From Campanula takesimana (Eukaryota; Streptophyta; Magnoliopsida; Asterales; Campanulaceae): 64,000 nucleotides of DNA. The stretch spans positions 1 through 64,000 of the forward strand of contig JAOWBW010002495.1 of the NCBI GenBank assembly GCA_026119855.1, read 5' to 3'. The notes below the pieces were generated by a model. That model was not told where the DNA came from and did not search any database. It worked only from the letters and a program-made list of their open reading frames with translations. Each line of letters opens with the position of its first letter. Within the stretch, counting starts at the first letter, position 1. The position numbers and the translations under genes were made by a program. Below are positions 29,616 to 40,448 of the stretch, one piece after another.

Positions 29616-30981
29616 ATTAATGTAGTAAAGCATACATGCGGGGACGAATTTTTATTTTGTCCATAATAACCACTTGTTTCTTTTGGAAACGACATGTATG
29701 ATTTAAAAGCATTAGTTTAGGGAAATCTCGGCACATGAAAACCGACTTGGTCACGGAGTGTTAGACCCTAACTAGAATGTGTTGGCTTGTGCTCGGCTAA
29801 AGAGAGGCTTAAAGGTTACCCCTGGCATGTAGTCGTGAACTACGCCACGGGTTGAGGTTTAACGCTTCGAGAGAGTCAAGGTCGGGTGGAGCTTGAAACT
29901 CTCTAGGACGGGCCTCGACGGGTTTGGGGTTATGGACTTGTGCGACTCGATTGTGAGCAATTCATAGGAATATGTGCATGTAGTGTGAGGTCAAGCCAAG
30001 TGACAATTTTTTTATTTTTTTTTCAAAAGAAAAGAAAAGCAAATATGTGCAAGTAAAGAACCAATGACCGGTCAAAGCAAAGAAGGGTGAGGGAGAGACT
30101 ACAATTTTCTGAACTCCAGGGGTTGTTTTGAAACTTTCTTAAATCTGGGGATCAAATTGCAGTTTTCTGAAACCTAGGGACTATTCTGCACTTTTTGAAA
30201 CCCAGGGACTGTTCTGCAATGTTCTGAAACCCAGTGACTGTTCTGCAGGTCTCTGAATTCCAGTGACCAAACTGCTGTTTTGGGAGATCCAGTGACCAAA
30301 CTATAATTTTCTGGAACTTCAGTGACCAAACTGTTATTTCCAAATCCAGCCCCCTTTTTTTTTTTGAAGAGTCGAAGATTTTTGGAAGAAAAAAGGAAGA
30401 GAGAAAAATATGTACAAAAGATTTGTCCAAAAATAAAAAATGTAACTCCCTCTTTGACTTGATAACAATTTTTTAGGAAAAGCTAAAAAAAAGCAACAAG
30501 ACTAGCTTTCCCCCCTTTTTTTTAAGTGTAAAAATAATAAAATAAAATAAAAAACTCACACACACACGTCACACACTTCACATTGAAAGTATGGCTGCCT
30601 TCCCCCCCTTTTTTTTACTTTTCTTGTTATGAAGTCAAAGAAAATCAATAACAAAATTAAAAAAAAATATTTTAAAGAAAGAGATGAGAAATATGGTACA
30701 GAATTAGAATGTACAAAAGATGATCCCTTTTCTATTTACTAATCATCTTCAACCTTTTTATTACAAGTCATCTTCAACATTTTCCCCTTGCATGAATTTG
30801 TTAGCACAATAACACGAAATTAGAGGACAAGATGAAATGCGGGCGGGTTTGGCTTAGTGTGTCAAATGCGCGCGCCTTAGGCCAAGAAGGCCGGAGGCGC
30901 CCCCCTTTGACACACTGAAACCAAACCCGAGAAAAATAAAGAACACCAAAAGCAAAAAAGCAAGTTTAACCCTCTATGCCG
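29616..30981 (-). other. Tat-C untranslated leader
   Basis: Matches the Tat-A leader closely on the same strand (ACATGCGGGGA, CCATAATAACCACTTG, GACTTGGTCACGGAGTGTTA, CTTGAAACTCTCTAGG). It is cut on the left by the Tat-H unit. It holds a minisatellite (30105-30336) and GC-rich symmetric words (GCGCGCGCCTTAGGCC, 30869-30884). The long poly-T/poly-A tracts at 30356-30670 are unstable-looking. No gag is present. Confidence 0.75.
30105..30336. repeat. Degenerate minisatellite, unit about 28-35 bp
   Basis: Seven or eight imperfect units around a TTCTGAAACCCAGGGACTGT consensus, drifting to CCAGTGACCAAACTG at the right. It is absent from the Tat-A leader at the equivalent place. Confidence 0.8.
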
Positions 30982-30999
30982 TCCCCAGCGGAGTCGCCA
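30982..30999 (-). promoter_or_regulatory. Tat-C primer-binding site
   Basis: The minus strand reads TGGCGACTCCGCTGGGGA one base inside the LTR fragment. Confidence 0.85.
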
Positions 31000-31000
31000 C

Positions 31001-31222
31001 TGTAGATAACCCGGGAAAGCCCACTACTTGGCTAGAGCGGTGGAAGGATCCTAGGATGTCTATTTGATTTTAATTGTAGAGTCGCCACCTATGTTATTAA
31101 GGGAACATAAGAAAAACCTAAAGATAGCCTAATTTAATATTACGAAACCAAAGATTCGGGAGAGAAGGGTTCGGGGGTTAGGTGACGGAGTGGGAAGTAC
31201 TTAAACACCCACTCTGCCCCGC
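31001..31222 (-). repeat. Tat-C 5' LTR, end fragment
   Basis: Homologous to 18877-19082 and, inverted, to the end of Tat-B's LTR. It is broken at 31222 by the start of Tat-B, which inserted here in the opposite direction; CCCGC (31218-31222) would be the left target copy. Confidence 0.8.
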
Positions 31223-32216
31223 TGTAGACACCCCGCCTTGGACCGCTCACCCCGATTGCACATTTGATCTTGTGTTTCTCCCCATTTTAAGTGTTTCTCG
31301 TTAGTTTCTGTCACTTCCGTTAAGTTCCTGACTGACTTCGTTAAGTCCAGGGACTAAACTGAATAACAGGGCTGACTTTCTTGTCCATTCTGTCAAAATC
31401 GCCTTCTCTGAGTCGCGCTCCTCCGACAGGAGGATCCAGACGCGCGCGCCTCCCGCCCCCAAAGCAGGAAGCGCGCGCCTCTGGGCGTCGGCTACAGATT
31501 TCTGGCCATGATTCTCTCCCTTGCTCAATTTACAGGATTTTGCCAGGGAAAGATTTCTTGGTGACTGAGTTTTGGCACCAAAAACATCTCTCTTTCACCT
31601 ATAAAAACCCCTTTACCTCCATTTTTAAGAACCTGGGACCTTGGACTCTCAATCTCACATTTCAATAAGAAACCAAATTTCATACTTTCAAAGCATTTTC
31701 CAAAGGATTTCTCCAAGTAATTCAACAAGAAGTGTTTGAAGTCTCTTGAAGTCTAGGTAAAGCTATTTCTTTCCCTTTCTCAACTTCATCTCTTTTCTCT
31801 TTCTTTTTGTTTTATCAAAGTGCAATCACCCAAATCATTTTGGGACATGACTCTAATGATCACCTCATCTCATTAAGGTCGGTTAAAGAATTATCTCCTA
31901 CATTCCAAACTCTATTTTAAAACCCCTTTTTTATGATTTAAAGAAGAAGAAGAAGAACGTTTATCATTCATGTAGATTTTGATCAAGCAAGACCAACTTT
32001 AGTTGGGCGAGATGGGTGTTTCGGTACTTCCCATCTCGTAACCTAACCCCCGAACCTCAAAACAAAGAATCTCTGTTTTCGTAATCAAACTTAGGCTATT
32101 ATCAATAGGTTTTTCTTATGTTCCTCAAAACATAGGTGGCGACTCTAAAAACAAGTTAGACATCCTAGGATAACTCACGCGCTCTAGCCAAGCCGTGGTT
32201 CCCCCGGGTATCTACA
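31223..32216 (+). repeat. Tat-B 5' LTR (994 bp)
   Basis: TGTAGACACCCC...GGTATCTACA, with inverted TGTAGA/TCTACA ends. A TATA-like CTATAAAAACCCC lies at about 31599. Upstream are two GCGCGCGCC words (31442 and 31471). CTCCATTTTTAAG and AAGAAGAAG tracts precede the conserved end. Confidence 0.85.
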
Positions 32217-32217
32217 G

Positions 32218-32235
32218 TGGCGACTCTGCTGGGGA
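32218..32235 (+). promoter_or_regulatory. Tat-B primer-binding site
   Basis: TGGCGACTCTGCTGGGGA one base after the LTR, the common Tat-type site of this window. Confidence 0.85.
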
Positions 32236-33540
32236 CGTTTGAGGGTTAAACTTGCATTCTGATCAAAATCTACATCTTTTCTGGGCATTCTGACTCCTGA
32301 TGGGGGAGGCGCGTGCTTCTGGCCTCTTCAGCCTAAGGCGCACGCATCCCGCATCAAGGACCAGAATCGCCCGCTTCTTCATGTTCTTCATCTTCTTCTT
32401 CTGCTATTCTCCACTAATCATTTCTGCAGGGGTTACAATATGTACATAGGACCAGGGCAATCCCCTAAGTCCAAAATCTGACAGGTGTGCCCAGAAGCGC
32501 GCGCCTCCCAATAGCATCGAGCCATGCGCGCGCGTCTCGTATCAACACTCAGAGGCGCACGCTTCTGGGTTGGTTCCCAGAACAGAAACAGGTCTCAGAA
32601 CAGAGCAATATGATGGGGGTGTGGGCACAGTTGCCTGCATCAGTGGTTATTCTGAACTTCAGACTGTTTTAATTTTATGTTCTATTTTATCGGTCACACG
32701 GGTGATTCGAAAGTTGTAATTATGTGCTTATTTGTTTTTTTTTTATTTCTTTTGAAAAAAATAAAAATATAAAAGATGTTTTGTCACTTGTTAGACCTCA
32801 CACTACGCGCACAATTCTTATCAACTGCTCACTATCGAGTCGCACAAGTCCAACCCCAAACCCGTCGAGGCCCGTCCTAGAAAGTTTCAAGCTCCACTCG
32901 ACCTTGGCTCTTTCAAAGCGGTAAACCTCAGCCCGTGGCGTAGTTCATGACTACATGCCGGGGGTGACCTTTGAGCCTCATATTCAAGCCGAGCACAAGC
33001 CACACAATTCTAGTTAGGGTCTAACACTCCGTGACTCAAGTCGGTTTCCATGTACTGAGATTTCCCTAAACTAATGTCTTCAAATCATACATGCCAACTT
33101 GTTGAAACGGACGCAATAAAAATCCGTCCCCAAAAGTGGTTATTTTGGATGAAAATAAAAATCCGTCCCCGCATGTATGCTTTACTACATTAATTCAGTT
33201 TAATCCCGATACATGTAGGATTCACAAACGCGATGGAATCCGATGAGTATATGGGACCGCGAGATGGTCTATATACTAGTGTGACGATTCCATTATTTTC
33301 TTAGAAACCTCAAAAGGGATCCATTCCCTCCGACTTATAAAAAAAGAGTCTTTTCTTATGTGGTTCGAGTCGTGTTCCCAACTGTGTGTTCTAAGCCTCT
33401 TCGTGGACCGCAAGTGTTACTCAAGACTGACAAGGGCCTCTTCTGCAATATAGGTTCAATTGGTACTTACAGAGTCTACCGGGATTCGGCAAATCGGTTA
33501 GTCCGTGAAGAGATCACTCCAACGGCTCCTACGTCAACAA
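32236..33540 (+). other. Tat-B untranslated leader
   Basis: Matches the inverted leaders of Tat-A and Tat-C. GC-rich symmetric words occur in two clusters: 32304-32350 (GAGGCGCGTGCTTCTGG, AAGGCGCACGC) and 32494-32570 (GAAGCGCGCGCCTC, ATGCGCGCGCG, GAGGCGCACGCTTC). An open stretch from 33360 precedes gag, but no independent gene is supported. Confidence 0.7.
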
Positions 33541-35122
33541 TGGACGGCGGCTCCAACACCAACAATACCATGACTCTCGAGCAACTCGAAACCATGGTCC
33601 AACTCCTCCAAGAGCAAGTCTCCACCCTTAATAAGGAGGCACAAAGCAAAGACGACATTTGGCAATCCCACCTCGATAGCCAAAGGAGGCCCACGAGGCC
33701 GAGATGGAGCTAATGAAAGAAAAGCTCACTAATCTTGCCAGGGGAAGAGCAAAAATGACGATGACGAATCCGAATGGACCGAAGGTTTGTTCAAAAGTCC
33801 TTATGTCAACACCCGCACCAAGAAAGTGGGAGAGCCAAGTTCCGAGAACAATGAACCCAAAATGGTGGATTCTATCATGGCCTACATCGACCAAAAATTC
33901 AATAGGCTCAACATGGGAAAGGCTCCGACACAAGCCTTTATCAATCATCCATCCTCATGAGTACTATGGCCGCTCTTCCTGATAAGTTCAAGATGCCCGA
34001 CATAAGAAAATTCAAGGGCAACTCTTGTCCTATGGCTCACATTGAGACTTATATTTGGGCAATGGTTCCGAAGAAGGTCTCCCCCAAGGTGATGGCTCAA
34101 TGCTTTCCTCTCACTCTCGAGGGGGTGGCAAAAGATTGGTATGCTACTCTCCCGCTCACTGTCTGTCTTGATTGGGACTCCGCCATGCTTGCCTTCAAGA
34201 ACCAATACCAAGGCAACACCACTCACCGGCCCACAAGGAAAGAGCTAGAGAACACTACTCAACGAGACCACGAGTCCTTCATCGACTTCACATGGAGATG
34301 GAATGATAAACTCTCCGAGATTGTGGAAAGGCCAAATACTAAGGAGAAAATGGACATCTTTCTCAAATGTCTCAAAATTGATATCCGCACCCACCTAAGT
34401 GGGGCTTGCTATGCGGATTTCTCCCAAATGTATGAGGCAGGGGTCCGAATGGACGAGTTGCTCAAGGAAGTCAAGATAAGTGCTCCTAGCTACCGCTACA
34501 AGGCCGCTTCCAACTCCACAAAAGAGGCCTCGGTCAACGCCGTCACTATCGACAAGGGGAATTACAAAAAGGTTCCTCCACCCCAAGGGAAGAAGTCTCG
34601 AAATGACCGTGTCTACACGCCTCTCCAAGGAATGACTCAAACCGAAGCTTTCGAAGTCCTCAAAGCAAAGGGTCAAGTCACACCCGTACAAGGGTACCAA
34701 CCCAAGACGGTCAACCCCAATCATGCTCACCACAAATATTGTGCACCACCGAGGAATGCTTCGTTCTCCGCAATGTCATTCAAGATCTCATAGACAAGAA
34801 AGAATTTGTAGTGACTAATGGCGAACATGTCAATGTAATAGAGACAGGAGAACTCGAGGGGACCACCCATTCAATCCCAATTGTGAATGGGGGCCCCAAT
34901 GTTATGAATAAACTTGACAATTCTTGTTATGTTGTAACTTACGATGAGGTAATGAGGGAAGTACTAGAGAATAGGAAAAAGAAGCAAGATGGGAACGTCA
35001 ACATGCTAACTCGATCCGGTCGAGTCATAGCAAGCAACCCTTCCACTTCCGCACCAAGCTCCTCTTCTCAAAGGCCGCAAGCTCGCAACACTCCCGAAGA
35101 TCCTCTACTTGTCCAACTCTAG
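33541..35122 (+). pseudogene. gag: Tat-B Gag, frameshifted
   Basis: Starts MDGGSNTNNT with a coiled-coil N-terminus (EQLETMVQLLQEQVSTL). The frame shifts near 33690 and again near 33950. The capsid domain is 33957-34500 (MPDIRKFKGNSCPMAHIETY, CFPLTLEGVAKDWYATLP, FKNQYQGNT, FIDFTWRWNDKL, FLKCLKIDIRTHL). GMTQTEAFEVLKAKG and GYQPK follow, then a Tat-type CxxHxxxxHxTExC region damaged by a frameshift at 34735, where TEECFVLRNVIQDLID is in the new frame. The end (35122) is a Ser/Pro-rich linker. Tat-A carries the homologous remains at 17441-17638, 16314-16569 and 3823-4111. Confidence 0.85.
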
Positions 35123-36304
35123 AAAACTCAAGCCAACATCTCTATTTGGGACCTCATCGCATCCTCAAAGAAACACCGAGATCTTGTCATCCGCAATCTC
35201 GATGATACATCAATTTCTCCCGATACTACTCCCGAGGACCTCACGGCAATGATCGGTCACATTCATTTTGGCAACGTCATCACCTTTGCCGATATGGACC
35301 TTCCACCATTTGGTTCCGACCACAACGAGACTATTTACCTCAAGGTACGAGCAAGGGGGAGGCCCATCTTAAGAGTCTTAGTGGACGGTGGTTCTGCACT
35401 CAACCTCATGCCTGGCAGAATCATGGGCATACTGGGGCTTAAGGATTCCGATTTGAAGCCTTCTACTCAAGTAATCCGAGGTTATGACAGCACCGCCCGT
35501 ACAGTCATGGGCATGATCTAAATAGACATTGAGTTTGGGAGCATGGTCATGTCCGTTCCATTCCAAGTGCTTGACATCCCAGCCTCGTTCAACTTGCTTT
35601 TGGGTCGACCATGGATTCACAGTTCTAATGCCGTCCCGTCAGCTCTCCATCAATGTGTCAAGATCCGAAATGGTGATGAAATAGTGACCGTCATGGCCGA
35701 AAACGTCACTATCCATAGAAAAGGTGAGCCCGTCCACCAAGTTCAGCATGGTTTACCAGACTCCACTCTCTCCGGCGTCTCAATCAACGCCATTGACAAA
35801 GAAGGGGGAAACGGATCATGGAACCCCAGCAATCACAAAGTCCTCCGCATGATGATGAATATGGACTACTTCCCTGGTTTAGGCCTAGGGAAATATCAAC
35901 AAGGAATCCTACATCATGTGCAAGTCCCATTTGTTAAGAACACATTCGGTTTGGGGTATGAGCCTTCCAGAGAAGACTTGAAACGAGAGCAAGCGATCAA
36001 GAATGAAAAGGCCCGAGCTCGTAAAGAAGGCCATCGTTATGAGGTCCCTAATCTAAGGCCTTACCGCAAGACGTTGAATGGCTATTTTGTCCGCCAAGGG
36101 GAAGACGTTCCATACATGATATTTCCCGAACCATGGGTTAACAATAAGGGTGTCCAAAAGCCCGGTCTCGAAATCTTCTCCGATTGTGAGATCCAGAAAT
36201 CCGAAAGGGAACCAACTCCCATGTCGCCCCGTGAATGGTGGGGAAGGAAGGTGACTATAGAGTCCGAGACAGAAATCATCGTGGGGAAGAACCGACAGAT
36301 TTAG
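35123..36304 (+). pseudogene. Tat-B protease and G-patch region, frameshifted
   Basis: After the TAG at 35120-35122 the sequence reads through to an aspartic protease: YLKVRARGRPILRVLVDGGSALNLMP (active site DGGSA in the place of D-T/S-G) at about 35340-35410. A TAA at 35519 separates this from FQVLDIPASFNLLLGRPWIHS, the second protease motif. A G-patch follows at about 35850-35960 (FPGLGLGKYQQGI, LGYEPSREDLKR); a G-patch after the protease is usual in Tat. The frame ends at 36302 and overlaps the next in another frame. Confidence 0.8.
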
Positions 36305-38275
36305 CCTCCATGTTCGAAGAGCTTGCCATAATGAATGAATGCCAAGTCAACGCCATCCACAACACCGTCATCATGAATGAGACTATCAGTGAGATCCCGC
36401 CAAGCTCCGAGCCGATCAACAATTGGTATTCTACGAAAGGGCCCGTGGTATCCAAGGAATTCTTAGTCCAAGAAATGGGTTGCATACCCCGCACAGCAAC
36501 AAAGGAAGAGCGGCTCACACTTACTTTCGAGTCCGAGAGTGTCTCTAATACCCTCACCCAAGAGGATATGGAGGCCATAGCCGAGCGTGTGTTTCCTTTC
36601 TTTGCTAATGAAAAATTTGATATTTCTGAGTACCCTGAGATTGCAAATATCATAAATGATGAATTAACTAATAATGAACTTAATGAACAAGTTAATAACA
36701 ATTCAAATTATGATGATATAGACCACGAAAACACAACATACTTAAATGAACTTGCTCAACAGGTCCGTAGTCGTGGTGAAAATGGTTCAGGGGCTGACGA
36801 AGAATTGCATGTTGTTAATCTGGGTACCGACGAAGAGCCAAGGGAAACTAAGATCGGAAGCTTCTTCAAGGGGGATGACAGAGACAGATTGACTGCACTA
36901 CTACAGGAGTTCGTGGATGTGTTCGCATGGTCATACAAAGACATGCCGAGTTTGGACAGAAAGGTAGCGGAGCACAGAATTCCGATCAGAGAAGATGCCA
37001 AGCCAGTAAAGCAGAAACTCAGAAAGATCAAGCCAGAATGGTCTCTGCAAGTCAAAGAAGAGATCGAGAAGCTCCTCAGTGTGGGTTTCATCAGGTTATC
37101 GAGTATCCGACATGGTTAGCATCGTGACAGTCAGAAAGGCAAACGGCAAGGTTTGAGTTTGTGTGGACTTCCGGGATTTGAACAAAGCTTCCCCGAAAGA
37201 TGATTTTCCACTCCCTAACATCGACATGCTGGTCAACTCCACTGCTGCCTACAAGGTTCGCTCATTCGTGGATGGGTTCGCTGGGTACAATCAGATTCCT
37301 ATGGCCGAGGAAGATCAACATAAGACAACCTTCACAACACCGTGGGGTACCTTTTGCTACACAGTCATGCCATTTGGGTTAAGAAACACTGGGGCTTCCT
37401 ACCAAAGAGCCGTTACAGACTTGTTCCGCGATATGATTCACAAACAAAATCGAGGTCTATTTGGACGACATGATCATTCACTCCAAAGGGACCGATGGTC
37501 AACATTTAATCGATCTCCGCAAGTTCTTCGAAAGGCTTCGTCAACACAAGATGAGGCTCAACCCTGCAAAGTGCACGTTCGGAGTTATCCGAGGCAAAGT
37601 CCTTGGTTATATGGTCACTGAAAGGGGAATTGAAGTAGATCCCTCCAAAATCAAGGCAATCATTGACATACCTCCTCCAAAGACGCAGAAAGAGATCAAA
37701 GGTTTCATGGGCAGACTGCAATACATCAGTCGGTTTGTGCACCAACTCACTTCCATGTGCGAGCCAATCTTCAAGCTACTCAAGAAGAATGTGGCTCTAG
37801 AATGGACCGACGCGTGCCAAGAAGCCTTCGACCAAGTGAAGCATTACTTGACGTGCCCTCCTGTTCTAGTTCCGCCGCACAAGGAGAAGCCTCTTTTGCT
37901 CTATCTCACTGTCAATGATGAAGCCCTAGGGCTATGTTAGCACTAGAGCAACGAGAGTCCACAAAGGAGAATGCCATTTATTTTGTCAGTCGCCGATTCC
38001 AAGGAGGCGAAAAGAACTACTCTGTCTTAGAGAAGTCATGTGCAGCATTGGTTTGGGTTACTCAAAAGCTCAAATACTATATGGAAGCTTTTCCGATCAA
38101 GCTAGTAGCAAAGGTGGACCCGCTCCGCTACATCTTCGAGAAGCCTTTCATGTCAACAAGAATAGCCAAATGGTATTTCATGCTCGCCGGCTATGATATC
38201 ACTTACGTCACACTAAAATCCGTCAGGGGGAAAGTGTTCAGTGACCAGATTGCCGAATTCCGTGTGACGAAGTGA
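36305..38275 (+). pseudogene. Tat-B reverse transcriptase and degenerate gypsy RNase H
   Basis: An acidic linker leads to FAWSYKDMPSLD and an RT N-terminus (HRIPIREDAKPVKQKLRKI). After a frameshift at 37100-37160 comes FRDLNKASPKDDFPLPNID, GYNQIPMAEEDQHKTTFTTPWG and MPFGLRNTGASYQR. Another shift at ~37450 precedes the active site YLDD (37455-37466), GYMVTERGIEVDPSKI and FMGRLQYISRF. The RNase H that follows has LYLTVNDEALG where an active enzyme has an acidic TDAS motif, then NYSVLEKSCAALVW and YMEAFPI. Loss of the first RNase H's catalytic acid is known in Tat elements, which use the second RNase H instead. Confidence 0.85.
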
Positions 38276-38720
38276 AGGGGGAAGACGTACAGTTCCCCGA
38301 CGAGCATTTAATTTGTACTGCAACCGAGGAAAATAAGTGGCAACTTTTTTTCGATGGCGCCGCCAATAAACACGGTTTTGGTATAGGAGTATTGCTTGTC
38401 GATCCAAAAGACATCTACACTCCCATTGCCATCCGTCTGGAATTCGAAGCTACCAACAACATTGCCGAGTACGAAGCATGCATAGCAGGGCTCGAAGCAG
38501 CTCTCGAAAGAAACGTCACGGAACTAGAAGTATTCGGCGACTCTTTGCTCCTTATCAATCAGCAATCGGGTAAATGGCGAATCCAAGACCCGACCCTCCA
38601 ACAGTATGGTCAGCACCTTGAAGAATTGGTTGAACAATTCCAAGAGATCACTTTCAACTACCTGCCAAGGGATAAAATCGCTTCGCCGATGCACTGGCCA
38701 CCATAGCTTCATTAGTCGAA
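38276..38720 (+). pseudogene. Tat-B archaeal-type RNase H (second RNase H)
   Basis: Residues WQLFFDGAANKHGFGIG (first catalytic Asp), FEATNNIAEYEACIAGLEAAL (Glu), ELEVFGDSLLLINQ (Asp) and FNYLPRDK form a recognisable RNase H. A frameshift just after PRDK puts the last motif (FADAL-like) out of frame at about 38675-38705. This extra domain between RT and integrase, acquired by the Tat lineage, would remove RNA from RNA-DNA hybrids during reverse transcription. Confidence 0.85.
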
Positions 38721-40060
38721 ATGCCCAAAGGGAAAATGGTGAAGCCTTTCAAAATTGCCCGAAGGAACAGTCCGGCGTACTGCATGAGTATCGAGATCAA
38801 CGAGGTTCAAACAAAATCTCCGTGGTATTCGGATATCATGAATTTCCTCAAAGATGGCACTTATCCCGAGAATAGCAATAAGAAGTCTCAAGCGGCTCTG
38901 CAAAGGCTAGCCTCTCGGTACGTACTGATTGGGGACCGAGTCTATAAAAGGCACCACGACGGGATCAATCTCTTATGCGCCAATGAGGCCGAAGCTCAAG
39001 ATATAATGTGTGAAGTGCACGAAGGAGAGTGTGGACCCCACATGAATGGGTTTATGCTAGTCAAGAAGATACTCCGCATTGGTTACTATTGGAGCACTAT
39101 GGAATGAGACTGTATCGAGAAAGTCAAAAGGTGTGCCAAATGCCAATTCCATGCTAATCTGCAACATGCTCCACCCTCGCAACTTTACAATATGGTCACA
39201 CCTTGGCCTTTCTCTTGTTGGGGGATAGACATCATCGGTAAAGTCCATCCTGCCGGAAGCAATGGGCAGTCATTCGTCCTAGTGGCCGTCGACTACTTCA
39301 CAAAGTGGGTCGAAGCACAAGCCTATCGGACCCTCAACGCCAAGAAAGTGGCCAAATTTGTAAAGATTAATATCGTGTGCCGATACGGCGTGCCTCATGA
39401 AATCATTTCCGACAACGGGTCTCACTTTGAGAAGGAAATGGATGCACTTTTGGTAGAATACAAGATCACCAAGCACAAGTCATCTCCTTACCGTCCCCAA
39501 GCAAATGGCGAAGCAGCAAATAAGACCATCGAGACCATCGTCAAGAAAATGGCCTCAACAGGAAGGGATTGGCCTGAGAAGCTACCATTAGCATTGTGGG
39601 GCTACCGCACATCAATACGGCCAGCAACAGGAGAAACTCCTTATGCATTAGTCTATGGTTCTGAAGCCGTACTCCCAATCGAACTTGAAGTCCCATCTCT
39701 ACGGGTCCTCCTCGAGAATCAAGTCAACGAGGTCGATTGGATGCAAAGTCGATATGAACAGCTAGCCTTACTCGACGAGAAAAGGCTAAGAGCACTCGAA
39801 CGCACAAGGGCGTATCAGCAAAGGATGGCAAGACCTTTCAACAAAAGGTGAAGCCTCGAAACATCAATGTGGGAGATTTGGTCTTAAGACAACATCCTCC
39901 TAATGCCATGAATCCCCTGGGGAAATGGGGACCCCGATGGATCGGTCCGTACGTGGTCAAAAAGATACTAAGCGGTGGTGCAGTCCGACTCGTGGATTTA
40001 GATGGTGACCAGCTGCCAAAGGAGGTCAACCTCGACAAGATCAAGAGGTTCTATGCTTAA
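38721..40060 (+). pseudogene. Tat-B integrase, one stop in the zinc-binding domain
   Basis: The linker region reads MPKGKMVKPFKIA. The HHCC zinc region is VHEGECGPHMNGF, then a TGA at 39107, then CAKCQFHA. The catalytic core carries CWGIDIIGKV (Asp), IISDNGSHFE (Asp) and PQANGEAANKTI (Glu). ALWGYRTSIRPATGETPYALVYG is typical of Tat integrase. A frameshift at about 39850 separates the C-terminal KPRNINVGDLVLR, GPYVVKKILSGGAVRLVDLDG, which ends in TAA at 40058. No chromodomain. A poly-A run of 21 follows at once. Confidence 0.87.
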
Positions 40061-40088
40061 AAAAAAAAAAAAAAAAAAAAATCGCTCG

Positions 40089-40181
40089 CTAGGTTGAAAA
40101 CCCGCAAGGGCGACTAGGCAAAAATTAGAGCACGTGCAAAAAATAAGCCTGCTAGATTGAAAACCCGAAAGGGCGGTCTAG
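40089..40181 (+). other. Tandem GNRA-tetraloop hairpins in Tat-B 3' region
   Basis: First: CTAG (40089-40092) with CTAG (40114-40117) around CCC-GCAA-GGG (40101-40110). Second: CTAGA (40152-40156) with TCTAG (40177-40181) around CCC-GAAA-GGG (40164-40173). Both keep TTGAAAA before the inner stem and GGCAAAAA after the outer stem, as on the minus strand of Athila at 6171-6275. Confidence 0.65.
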
Positions 40182-40221
40182 GCAAAAAACAGGGTGCACA
40201 AAAAAAATGGTCTTTGTTTGT

Positions 40222-40285
40222 TTGAACTACGGAGACCTGAGCCTCCCAACTGGAGGAACGTAGGCAACCTTCGGGTGCGGTCTAA
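40222..40285 (+). other. Structured module in Tat-B 3' region
   Basis: CCTCC (40242-40246) pairs with GGAGG (40252-40256) around CAACT. ACC-TTCG-GGT (40267-40276) follows as a cUUCGg tetraloop. Flanks TGAACTACGG, GACCTGAGC and GTAGGCAACC match 29521-29585. Confidence 0.6.
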
Positions 40286-40448
40286 AACATATCAAAAATA
40301 CCCAATTCACTTCAAATAACAAGATGCAATTTTTATTCATTCAATGAATTATTCAAGCCATTACAACGGATTTATTGAGCAACAAAAGACATCAAAACAT
40401 TAAATCCTAAAACAAAGTGGTCTAATTTAATTGCAATCTCTTAGGGTA

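Larger units (their letters stand above)
40061..40448 (+). other. Tat-B 3' region with structured modules
   Basis: A 20-base poly-A, two tandem GNRA hairpins (40089-40181), a third module (40222-40285), then AT-rich sequence up to the antisense ORF. Non-coding. Confidence 0.7.

Noticed and set aside
30152..30430. Frame with repeated QFGHW-like residues
   Set aside because: Translation of a minisatellite.
31301..31728. Frames of 67-95 codons in the Tat-B LTR
   Set aside because: No homology; LTR composition effect.
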